Positions 1-4,998 of a stretch of 8,094 nucleotides of DNA are shown here, piece after piece. Both the position numbers and the translations under genes were made by a program. The DNA lies in assembly GCA_001797415.1 (NCBI GenBank), contig MGPL01000024.1, forward strand, positions 1,563 through 9,656, in the 5' to 3' direction. Positions within the stretch are counted from its first letter, which is position 1; every line of letters begins with the position of its first letter. Source of the DNA: Deltaproteobacteria bacterium GWA2_55_10 (GTDB lineage Bacteria; Desulfobacterota; GWC2-55-46). The notes under the pieces are model-generated. The model worked only from the letters and a program-made list of their open reading frames with translations. It was not told where the DNA came from and searched no databases.

Positions 1-1
1 G

Positions 2-52
2 TTCGGACTCAAGGAAGAAACAGCCCTCCTTACACCTCCGCTTTCAGTTTAG
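2..52 (+). CDS. possible 3' end of an upstream gene (partial)
   Basis: One plus-strand frame is open from the window edge to a TAG at 50-52, and would be the last 16 codons of a gene entering from the left. The terminator at 103-133 could serve a convergent gene of this kind. Sixteen codons are too few to recognise a family, and the other two plus frames are also open here, so the frame choice is a guess. The stretch 53-102 shows nothing else. Confidence 0.15.
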   Translation, partial: FGLKEETALLTPPLSV

Positions 53-102
53 CCGGACAGAGAGCAAGTTTGTCTCTCAAAACCCTGATGCCTGAAATTA
101 AA

Positions 103-133
103 AAAGCCCTGCATGCATCGCATGCAGGGCTTT
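103..133 (-). terminator. rho-independent terminator, probably bidirectional
   Basis: The arms AAAGCCCTGCATGC (103-116) and GCATGCAGGGCTTT (120-133) are perfect reverse complements: a 14-bp stem with a 3-nt loop. On the minus strand the stem runs into six T (A100-A105 on the plus strand), which suits the minus-strand gene ending at 145. On the plus strand a T-run follows at about 138-143, so it could also stop a convergent transcript from the left. Confidence 0.88.
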
Positions 134-144
134 ACCGTTTTTTA

Positions 145-531
145 CTAAAATCTGAGTCTGACCAGATCTATCTTCTCTATCTCTTCCACCTGGTCGAGTT
201 TCTCGTCATAGACCTTCTCGGCAGTTACGGTCGGGAAGCTGAACCTTACGCCGTCCCCGTCGACCTCCGTAACCGATGAGGTCTGCACCATGCTCCTGCC
301 CATTCCGTAAGCAGCCCCCGCAAGGATACCTACCGCAGCGCCGGTGGGTATGTACTCGATATTATCCCCGGGGTCGTCAGTGAGGAACATTACGGCTGTG
401 CCGAGAAGGGCGCCGATGAGGCCGCCGTAGAGCGAGTCCCTGAGCGTCCTCTGCATGACGTCCTCTGCAGCCGCGCTGGAGACAGAGGCGAAGAAGGCTA
501 TTGCCAGGAATATGAGAGAGATTTTCTTCAT
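145..531 (-). CDS. exported glycine-zipper-like hypothetical protein
   Basis: 128 residues, family not recognised. The N-terminus is a clear Sec signal: MKK, a hydrophobic core at about residues 4-18, then Ser-Ser-Ala-Ala-Ala with likely cleavage near Ala22-Glu23. The mature part has two glycine-spaced hydrophobic segments (about 35-50, with GGLIGALLG, and about 63-78, with GAAVGILAG). They resemble the glycine-zipper segments of small envelope proteins and are separated by an acidic turn (TDDPGD). The C-terminal 45 residues are polar and probably beta-rich. Start choice: ATG at 531-529 has AGAAGG eight bases upstream (plus-strand 540-545). It has its own promoter (586-615) and terminator (103-133), so it appears to be a single-gene transcript. 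Periplasmic or envelope-associated placement is inference from the signal peptide. Confidence 0.8.
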   Translation of the reverse strand: MKKISLIFLAIAFFASVSSAAAEDVMQRTLRDSLYGGLIGALLGTAVMFLTDDPGDNIEYIPTGAAVGILAGAAYGMGRSMVQTSSVTEVDGDGVRFSFPTVTAEKVYDEKLDQVEEIEKIDLVRLRF

Positions 532-585
532 TCAGCCGACCTTCTAAGGGATTTGGCTGGAATATAGATTGCCGAATGCGTTTAT

Positions 586-615
586 ATGATACTTTATTTG
601 ACGGATTTCTGTCAA
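586..615 (-). promoter_or_regulatory. sigma70-type promoter of the exported protein gene
   Basis: Read on the minus strand: TTGACA (plus 610-615), an 18-base spacer, then TATCAT (plus 586-591), five of six to consensus. The start codon is about 55 bases further on, leaving room for the AGAAGG ribosome site. The inverted repeat TTGAC-N8-GTCAA (598-615) covers the -35 box and part of the spacer. Confidence 0.6.
598..615. repeat. inverted repeat TTGAC-N8-GTCAA, possible operator
   Basis: Two 5-base arms that are exact reverse complements (598-602 and 611-615) with eight bases between them. One arm doubles as the minus-strand -35 box, so a dimeric regulator bound here would block that promoter. 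The arms are short and chance is a real alternative. Confidence 0.3.
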
Positions 616-624
616 GGTATTAAG

Positions 625-653
625 GTCACATTTGGCGAAGAATCTGCTATAAT
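625..653 (+). promoter_or_regulatory. extended -10 promoter, plus strand
   Basis: TGC-TATAAT at 645-653 is a perfect -10 hexamer with the TGN extension. GTCACA at 625-630 sits 17 bases upstream and matches the -35 consensus at four of six positions. A transcript would start near 660, about 140 bases before the DUF948 gene, so it is either a second promoter with a long leader or the start of a small RNA. Confidence 0.5.
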
Positions 654-690
654 CGGCTTTCACAACGGGTTAATTCCAGCTCGCGCACAC

Positions 691-704
691 TTGGCCCTGG
701 CCAA
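691..704 (+). other. small hairpin followed by an A/T-rich run
   Basis: TTGGCC CT GGCCAA is a perfect palindrome with a 2-base centre (realistically a 5-bp stem with a 4-nt loop), followed by an A/T stretch including five T at 709-713. It could weakly terminate a transcript from the promoter at 625-653. The stem is short, so this is tentative. Confidence 0.25.
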
Positions 705-755
705 AATATTTTTATATTTCAACATGTTAAGAGCTACCATGCTCAGTCTGTAAAC

Positions 756-783
756 TTGACAGAAGTACATTCCAAGATATACT
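756..783 (+). promoter_or_regulatory. sigma70 promoter of the DUF948/YtxH pair
   Basis: TTGACA (756-761), a 16-base spacer, then TATACT (778-783). Initiation about seven bases on, near 790, would start the message almost at the Shine-Dalgarno AGGAGG (791-796) of the first gene, giving a leader of only about 11 bases. Confidence 0.65.
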
Positions 784-800
784 GAAAATGAGGAGGTAAG

Positions 801-1193
801 ATGACGATTACTGCCGATGTGTACGATATCGCTATTTTTTTGATAGGCTTGGGTTTTTTTATTATCGCCGTTGCACTGGTACCGGCTATCTTGCAGCTTA
901 AAAGGACTTTCAAGGCAGTAGAGGACCTCACGCAGGAGACGAGAAAGACGGTCGAGATAGTCAACTTCGTAGGCAGAAAGGTCCAGGACCAGACCGCTGA
1001 CATCGAAGAGCTTATAGCGCGAGTCAAGGACTTAGGCGTCAAGGTGACCGGTCTTGGGGAGCTTGTCGTGGATAACGTACGCGGCCCGGTCATAAACTTC
1101 CTGAGCTTCCTTTTCGGGGCAGAAGAGGGATTTAAACGGTTTTTTCACAGGGACAGAGCAAAAAAAGGAGGTGGCACAGATGAACAACTCTAA
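801..1193 (+). CDS. DUF948-family membrane-anchored protein
   Basis: 130 residues. One N-terminal membrane segment (about residues 9-31, starting IAIFLIGLGFF) is followed by LKRTF and a long charged helix with heptad-like spacing (about 35-100), then a basic tail. This layout is that of DUF948 proteins (YtxG-like in Bacillus), small bitopic membrane proteins with a cytoplasmic coiled coil that commonly sit beside YtxH-type genes; the family's molecular role is unknown. The start is fixed by AGGAGG at 791-796, four bases before ATG 801. The 3' end overlaps the next gene by 14 bases, implying translational coupling. General stress or envelope function is suggested only by analogy with the Bacillus ytxGH genes. 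Confidence 0.8.
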   Translation: MTITADVYDIAIFLIGLGFFIIAVALVPAILQLKRTFKAVEDLTQETRKTVEIVNFVGRKVQDQTADIEELIARVKDLGVKVTGLGELVVDNVRGPVINFLSFLFGAEEGFKRFFHRDRAKKGGGTDEQL

Positions 1194-1479
1194 GAACGTT
1201 GCCATGGCTTTCCTCATCGGAGGGGTAATAGGCGCCGGAGTTGCCCTTCTCATCGCCCCCGCTTCCGGAATAGAGACCAGAACAAAGATAAAGGACGGCG
1301 CTGAAGACGCTGGAGACTGGGCCAAGGACAGGTACCAGGATGCAAGATACAGGGTTTCCGAATCGGGCGGCAGAGTGAGGCAGTTCGTCACGGATAAGAA
1401 GGAAGACCTCCAGGCGGCATTCGATGCCGGGAGAGAAGCCTACCAGAGGGGTAAAGAGAGACTCGTAAGGGGTTCATAG
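1180..1479 (+). CDS. YtxH-domain protein (gas-vesicle/stress-type small membrane protein)
   Basis: 99 residues. Residues about 8-28 form a glycine-rich membrane helix (FLIGGVIGAGVALLIAP), followed by the APASG turn and TRTKIKD, the usual signature of the YtxH family. The remainder is a charged amphipathic helix with Ala/Lys/Glu/Asp repeats. Start choice: the reading frame could begin at GTG 1171, but that GTG overlaps the Shine-Dalgarno AGGAGG (1166-1171). ATG 1180, eight bases after it, is the sensible start. It overlaps the end of the DUF948 gene by 14 bases and is surely co-transcribed with it. Function is unknown; the family is often linked to general stress in Firmicutes, and transfer of that role here is inference. 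Confidence 0.82.
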   Translation: MNNSKNVAMAFLIGGVIGAGVALLIAPASGIETRTKIKDGAEDAGDWAKDRYQDARYRVSESGGRVRQFVTDKKEDLQAAFDAGREAYQRGKERLVRGS

Positions 1480-1495
1480 TTCCTTGAATTCTACG

Positions 1496-1534
1496 GCCCT
1501 TTAAGCGGGCAATAATAACGGCCGCTTAAAGGGC
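1496..1534 (+). terminator. long hairpin after the ytxH-like gene
   Basis: GCCCTTTAAGCGG (1496-1508) pairs perfectly with CCGCTTAAAGGGC (1522-1534): 13 bp around a 13-base loop. It lies 17 bases past the stop codon of the YtxH gene. No T-run follows on the plus strand, so it is not a classic intrinsic terminator. It may protect the 3' end of the message or pause polymerase. Confidence 0.5.
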
Positions 1535-1570
1535 TGTTCACCGGGTTTCCATTCCAATCATTCCGCCAGT

Positions 1571-1591
1571 GCCGGTTCGATACGGACCGGC
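1571..1591 (+). other. hairpin in the leader region of the FBPA/P gene
   Basis: GCCGGTTC (1571-1578) pairs with GGACCGGC (1584-1591), with one T-G wobble: an 8-bp stem closing a GATAC loop, about 54 bases ahead of the start codon. No convincing sigma70 promoter was seen in 1535-1640, so it is unclear whether this is a leader structure, a DNA operator or a leftover terminator arm. Confidence 0.35.
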
Positions 1592-1644
1592 GCAAAATAC
1601 AGCCCTGCCTTGCGCGATTTCGTATCTTTTGAGGAGCGTTGTTG

Positions 1645-2742
1645 ATGGCCGATAAAAAGGTGACCCTGAGCGTCTTCACTGCCGACGTTGGCGGCTTTGT
1701 CGGCCATACAAGCAGCCATCCGGAGGTGCTCGACGCCGCAAGGGAGACGCTTGCCTCGCTGGGAAAGGGCAGGATACGCGATTTCCAGGTCCTGAGGTGC
1801 GGTGACGACCTGAGCCTCGTCATGACGCATTCGATGGGCGTCGACGACAGGGGCATACACGGCCTTGCGTGGGACACGTTCCTCGCCTGCAGGGCGGTTG
1901 CCGAGGACCTCAAGCTTTACGCCACGACGCGCGGCATGCTCGATGATTTCACCGGCAATATTCGGTGCCTGGGCCCCGGCGCAGCCGAGATGGAGTTCGC
2001 GGAGCGCACAAGCGAGCCCATACTCATATTTCTTGCCAACAAGGCTTCCATAGGTGCCTGGAACTTCCCTCTTTTCAAGATTTTCGCCGACCCCTTCAAC
2101 ACGGCAGGGCTCATCTCAGACCCGGCCATGCTGAACGGCTTTACTTTCAGGGTCGCTGATCTAAAAGAAGGTCTGTCTATCGACCTCAATACGCCAGAAG
2201 AACTGCACATTCTGCTTGCTCTCGCGGGATCCACGTCGAGGTACGTCATCACCTCGGTATCAAGAAGGACTGACGGCGAGGTGGCCGCGGTAGTCTCGAG
2301 CGAGAAATATGACGTGCACGCCGGCAGGATAGGCGCATGCTCCGAGCCCGCCCTGTTAGTACGCTGCCAGTCCGGGTTTCCGGCCGTGGGCGAGGTCATG
2401 GAGGCCTTCTCGTTCCCCTGGCTCGTCTCGGGCTGGATGAGATACTCGCATATCGGCCCTGTCATGCCCGTGCCGTTCTATGAAGCGAACGCCGCCAGGT
2501 TCGACGGCCCGCCGCGCGTCATTTCAGCAGGATACCAGATCTCTGACGCCCGCCTTATAGGCCCCCATGACATGTTCGACGACCCTGGCTTTGACGAGAC
2601 ACGAAGGACCGCGAACCAGGCTGCCGACTACCTCCGCAGGCATGGCCCCTTCCAGCCGCACAGGCTTGCCCCGGAAGAGCTCCAATATTCATCCATACCC
2701 ATCATCCTCAATAAAGTCAAAGAACGTTTCAAGAAGATCTGA
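1645..2742 (+). CDS. fructose-1,6-bisphosphate aldolase/phosphatase homolog with altered active site
   Basis: 365 residues, full family length. Canonical members (class V FBPase, archaeal and deeply branching bacterial) make fructose-6-phosphate from triose phosphates in gluconeogenesis. Family landmarks are present: TADVGGFVGH with Asp14/His21, GDD at 53-55, GNIRCLGPG, FADPFNTAGL, SGWMRYSH, ARFDGPPRV, FDDPGFDETRR, YLRRHGPFQPHRL and Tyr348. However, the central catalytic loop, which in well-studied members has Tyr229, the Schiff-base Lys232, Asp233 and Asp234, reads AGRIGACSEP here: Ile229, Cys232, Ser233, Glu234. Asp132 is Asn (Lys133 is kept), and the Gln of the AGQD motif is not seen. Aldolase activity by the known mechanism is therefore unlikely and phosphatase activity doubtful. 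Start: ATG 1645 has GAGGAG at 1631-1636, eight bases away; TTG codons just upstream are less likely. The frame is intact with normal codon use, so it is maintained rather than decaying. Family assignment is sure; activity is not. Confidence 0.88.
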   Translation: MADKKVTLSVFTADVGGFVGHTSSHPEVLDAARETLASLGKGRIRDFQVLRCGDDLSLVMTHSMGVDDRGIHGLAWDTFLACRAVAEDLKLYATTRGMLDDFTGNIRCLGPGAAEMEFAERTSEPILIFLANKASIGAWNFPLFKIFADPFNTAGLISDPAMLNGFTFRVADLKEGLSIDLNTPEELHILLALAGSTSRYVITSVSRRTDGEVAAVVSSEKYDVHAGRIGACSEPALLVRCQSGFPAVGEVMEAFSFPWLVSGWMRYSHIGPVMPVPFYEANAARFDGPPRVISAGYQISDARLIGPHDMFDDPGFDETRRTANQAADYLRRHGPFQPHRLAPEELQYSSIPIILNKVKERFKKI

Positions 2743-2827
2743 CCCCGTTTAACAACCATGAAAATCCTTGCGCCTGAAGAGGCTTTGCTCATTCCAGCAT
2801 TTTTTTGAGAATGGCTTGCCGGATTAT

Positions 2828-2836
2828 TGATATAAT
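2828..2836 (+). promoter_or_regulatory. extended -10 promoter of the BCAM0308-like gene
   Basis: TGA-TATAAT: a perfect -10 hexamer with the TGN extension. The nearest -35-like box, TTGAGA (2805-2810), is 20 bases upstream, which is too far for good use, so the extended -10 probably carries the promoter. Initiation near 2843 falls on the AAGGAG ribosome site (2843-2848), giving a leader of about 14 bases. The T-run at 2800-2806 behind a 4-bp TGCT/AGCA stem may weakly end the preceding FBPA/P message. Confidence 0.55.
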
Positions 2837-2856
2837 AAGTGTAAGGAGATGATAGT

Positions 2857-3393
2857 ATGCCCAAGAAAGCCGGCAAAGGTCTCATGGAGAAGGGCGCGCA
2901 CATGGTACGGAGAAAGGCCATCGACCCGGGCGGGGACCCGTATCTCAACAAGGCGGCCCCTCAGGATATGGCGCTCTGCAAGCGGTGCGGCTCGATCTAC
3001 CATGAGAAGAGATGGTACAAAAGGGACGACCTTCCGGAGAAGCTCTCTCAAACCCCTAATACCGATATCGTCTTTTGCCCCGCCTGTCAGAAGTTCAGGG
3101 ACAACTACCCTGAAGGCTATCTTACGATAGAGGGCAAGTTCGTGGAGGCGCACGGGGACGAGATAATGAACCTGATAGCGAACAAGGAGGACAGGCAGCT
3201 CCATATCAATCCCCTCGAGCAGATAATCGAGATACGCCGCCATGACGGACATATCGAGGTCAAGACCACCACTGGCAAGCTCGCCCAGCGCATAGGCCGG
3301 ATACTCCAGAAGACCTTCAGCGGCGAGATTGTCTACAAATGGAGCGTTGACACCAAAATAGCCCGTGTTGTATGGTGGAGGGATGACGAATAA
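2857..3393 (+). CDS. BCAM0308-family zinc-ribbon protein, function unknown
   Basis: 178 residues. Two Cys pairs, CKRC (41-44) and CPAC (74-77), make a zinc ribbon with KRWYKRDDL between them. After it come RDNYPEGYLTIEG, an EIMNLIANKE helix, NPLEQIIEI and a C-terminal alpha/beta half with KTTTGKLAQRIG and YKWS. I recognise this as the small BCAM0308-like family that shares a zinc-ribbon/NMD3-like plan; an RNA- or ribosome-related role is only a suggestion. No signal peptide or membrane segment, so cytoplasmic. Start: ATG 2857 has AAGGAG eight bases upstream. An ATG at 2849 is in another frame and abuts the ribosome site. It appears to be a single-gene transcript with its own promoter. Confidence 0.72.
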   Translation: MPKKAGKGLMEKGAHMVRRKAIDPGGDPYLNKAAPQDMALCKRCGSIYHEKRWYKRDDLPEKLSQTPNTDIVFCPACQKFRDNYPEGYLTIEGKFVEAHGDEIMNLIANKEDRQLHINPLEQIIEIRRHDGHIEVKTTTGKLAQRIGRILQKTFSGEIVYKWSVDTKIARVVWWRDDE

Positions 3394-3402
3394 GCGACTG
3401 GA

Positions 3403-3434
3403 GCAATTTGGCGGATTGCAAACGCAGTTTTTTT
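3403..3434 (+). terminator. weak candidate terminator after the BCAM0308-like gene
   Basis: GCAAT (3403-3407) and ATTGC (3415-3419) can pair around a 7-base loop, and a run of seven T follows at 3428-3434. The stem is short and eight bases separate it from the T-run, so efficiency would be modest. The T-run touches the left end of the palindromic repeat. Confidence 0.3.
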
Positions 3435-3567
3435 CAGGCTGCTCAAAAAGGTCCAGACGCGAGGCCCCAGTTAAATCGGGGAGCGAGGAATAAGGCGTAC
3501 TCTTCATGTACGTCGCAGTGACGAGCGATGAAGACAACAAAGCAGATGGGCTTTTTTCAGCAGCCTG
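3435..3567. repeat. dispersed palindromic intergenic repeat with imperfect terminal inverted repeats
   Basis: The left end starts CAGGCTGCTCAAAAAGG and the right end finishes CTTTTTTCAGCAGCCTG. Reverse-complementing the right 26 bases and aligning to the left 26 gives 19 matches, the outer nine perfect. Inside is a second hairpin, CGTAC (3496-3500) with GTACG (3508-3512), and a weaker CCCC/GGGG pair around 3465-3481. I recognise ends of this type (AGCAGCCTG next to T- or A-runs) from interspersed intergenic repeats in Deltaproteobacteria. No ORF of its own is evident, so it would be a REP- or MITE-like element. It fills nearly all the gap between the two flanking genes, and its right end is nine bases from the next start codon. 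Confidence 0.7.
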
Positions 3568-3575
3568 GTGAACAG

Positions 3576-4586
3576 ATGAAGGAAGCAAGACTATACACGC
3601 GCGCGGAAGGCGGCAATGCCTCCTGCAGGCTCTGCGCATTCCGTTGCCGTGTACATGTTGGCAAGCGCGGCATCTGCGGCGTGCGCGAGAATGTCGACGG
3701 CGTGCTATATACGCATACCTGGGGCCGCGTTGTAGCTGCAAACGTTGACCCCATAGAGAAAAAACCCCTCTATCATTTCCAGCCTTCGTCCAGGTCCTAT
3801 TCCATAGCCACGGCAGGCTGCAATTTCAAGTGCCTCCATTGCCAGAACTCCGATATATCCCAGATGCCCAGGGACAAGGGCGTTGTGCTTGGCGAAGAGA
3901 CGACCCCCGAAGAGATCGTGAACGACGCCTACGAGACAGGCTCAACGAGCATTTCCTATACCTACACGGAGCCGACCATATTCTTCGAGTTCGCGCAGGA
4001 CATCGGAGCGCTCGCCAGGGACCGGGGCCTGAAGAACGTATTCGTCACGAACGGCTACATGACAGCCGACTGCATCGAGGAGCTGAAGGGCTTTCTCGAT
4101 GCCGCAAACATCGACCTTAAATCCTTCAGCGATTCGTTCTACAAGAAGGTCTGCGGCGCCAAGCTCACCCCTGTCCTCGAATCCATAGAACGCATGAGGT
4201 CCGCGGGTATCTGGGTAGAGATAACGACCCTTTTGATCCCCGGCATGAACGACAGCGACCAGGAGCTGAAAGAAATAGCCAGATGGATAGCTGATACTGA
4301 TGCCGCCATGCCCTGGCACATAAGCGCGTTCCACCCTTCGTACAAGATGATGGACATACCTCCCACTTCACTTGAGACCCTTGAAAGGGCAAGGGAGATA
4401 GGCATTGCCGAAGGGCTCAGGTATGTCTACACCGGGAACATCCCCAACAGCAAGGGCGAGTCTACCTATTGCTATAGCTGCGGGCAGCTTCTCATCGAGC
4501 GTCGCGGCTTTGTCGTGAAAAAGAACGTCATCGAAGATTCCAAGTGCCCCGGATGCGCCTCCGCGATCGACGGGGTAGACCTTTAA
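3576..4586 (+). CDS. amrS: AmmeMemoRadiSam-system radical SAM enzyme
   Basis: 336 residues from ATG 3576. The radical SAM motif CNFKCLHC gives cluster ligands Cys82, Cys86 and Cys89. An N-terminal Cys-rich segment (Cys17, 20, 24, 34; CRLC...RGICGVREN) precedes it, and two C-terminal CxxC pairs (Cys299/302, 324/327) probably bind zinc. Other family marks are DPIEKKPLYHF, the YTYTEPT strand, DLKSFS, WHISAFHP and YTGNIPNSKGE. This matches the radical SAM member of the AmmeMemoRadiSam set, related to pyruvate formate-lyase activators; its substrate is not established. The partners (AMMECR1-like and MEMO-like proteins) are not in this window. Start choice: the frame also has an ATG at 3528, but that codon and those up to 3567 lie in the palindromic repeat, so 3576 (MKEARLYT) is preferred although its ribosome site is poor. 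Confidence 0.85.
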   Translation: MKEARLYTRAEGGNASCRLCAFRCRVHVGKRGICGVRENVDGVLYTHTWGRVVAANVDPIEKKPLYHFQPSSRSYSIATAGCNFKCLHCQNSDISQMPRDKGVVLGEETTPEEIVNDAYETGSTSISYTYTEPTIFFEFAQDIGALARDRGLKNVFVTNGYMTADCIEELKGFLDAANIDLKSFSDSFYKKVCGAKLTPVLESIERMRSAGIWVEITTLLIPGMNDSDQELKEIARWIADTDAAMPWHISAFHPSYKMMDIPPTSLETLERAREIGIAEGLRYVYTGNIPNSKGESTYCYSCGQLLIERRGFVVKKNVIEDSKCPGCASAIDGVDL

Positions 4587-4618
4587 AAGCCTGCCTCCCG
4601 CATACTTTTCACTTAACC

Positions 4619-4627
4619 TGCTATAAT
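4619..4627 (+). promoter_or_regulatory. extended -10 promoter of the thiamine-binding protein gene
   Basis: TGC-TATAAT, a perfect -10 with the TGN extension, 33 bases after the amrS stop. No good -35 box lies 16-18 bases upstream. Initiation near 4634 would give a leader of about 56 bases that contains the hairpin at 4660-4674. Confidence 0.55.
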
Positions 4628-4659
4628 TAGAAAATAGAGCAATAATTTTATCCGAGCGT

Positions 4660-4674
4660 GCCCCTTACCGGGGC
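4660..4674 (+). other. leader hairpin before the thiamine-binding protein gene
   Basis: GCCCC (4660-4664) pairs with GGGGC (4670-4674) around a 5-base loop, directly in front of the GGAAGGAGG ribosome site. It could affect access to that site. It is too small, and the surrounding leader too short, for a TPP riboswitch. Confidence 0.35.
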
Positions 4675-4689
4675 GGAAGGAGGATAAAA

Positions 4690-4998
4690 ATGCTTGCGGA
4701 GTTCAACATCATCCCATTGGGAACTGGCGAGAGCATGGGGGATTCGATAGCGAGCGTACTCAAGGTCGTTCAGGAGAGCGGCCTGCCCTACAAGGCGAAC
4801 GCAATGGGCACGATAATCGAGGGCGGCTGGGACGACATAATGTCGCTGGTAAAGAGGTGCCATGAAGAGGTGCTAAAAAAAGCTCCGCGGGTCACCAGCA
4901 CCTTACAGCTCGACATAAGGCCAGGGAAGCCTCAGGACCGTTTGACCGAGAAGCTCAAGAGCGTTGAAAAGCGCCTCGGCAAAGAGGTCAAGAAATAA
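4690..4998 (+). CDS. MTH1187-family thiamine-binding protein (DUF77/YqgV-like)
   Basis: 102 residues, the usual size. The protein opens MLAEFNIIPLGTGESMGDSI and continues with YKANAMGTIIEG, the pattern of MTH1187/YkoF-like proteins: small ferredoxin-fold, oligomeric, cytosolic proteins, several of which bind thiamine or related ligands. The C-terminal tail is a basic helix. Start: ATG 4690 has AAGGAGG at 4677-4683. The TAA stop (4996-4998) shares an A with what was probably the rtcA start, so the two genes form, or formed, a translationally coupled pair. No thi genes are nearby, so a thiamine role rests on family alone. Confidence 0.82.
   Translation: MLAEFNIIPLGTGESMGDSIASVLKVVQESGLPYKANAMGTIIEGGWDDIMSLVKRCHEEVLKKAPRVTSTLQLDIRPGKPQDRLTEKLKSVEKRLGKEVKK

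Noticed and set aside
70..279. Plus-strand open frame of 69 codons
   Set aside because: It runs through the 14-bp terminator hairpin and antisense to the exported protein, with no ribosome site or recognisable motif.
1171..1179. GTG 1171 as start of the YtxH protein
   Set aside because: The GTG overlaps the Shine-Dalgarno itself; ATG 1180 has correct spacing.
1917..2465. Minus-strand open frame of 182 codons inside the FBPA/P gene
   Set aside because: The plus strand here encodes well-conserved FBPA/P blocks, and the minus frame has no ribosome site or motif.
2824..3741. Long minus-strand open frame of 305 codons
   Set aside because: It lies antisense to the BCAM0308-like gene and the start of amrS, both of which have clear family motifs, and it crosses the repeat. 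The protein is Arg/His/Leu-rich with no recognisable domain: a G+C-driven shadow.
4628..4689. TPP riboswitch ahead of the thiamine-binding protein gene
   Set aside because: The leader is only about 56 bases with one small stem and lacks the CTGAGA-type thi-box core.
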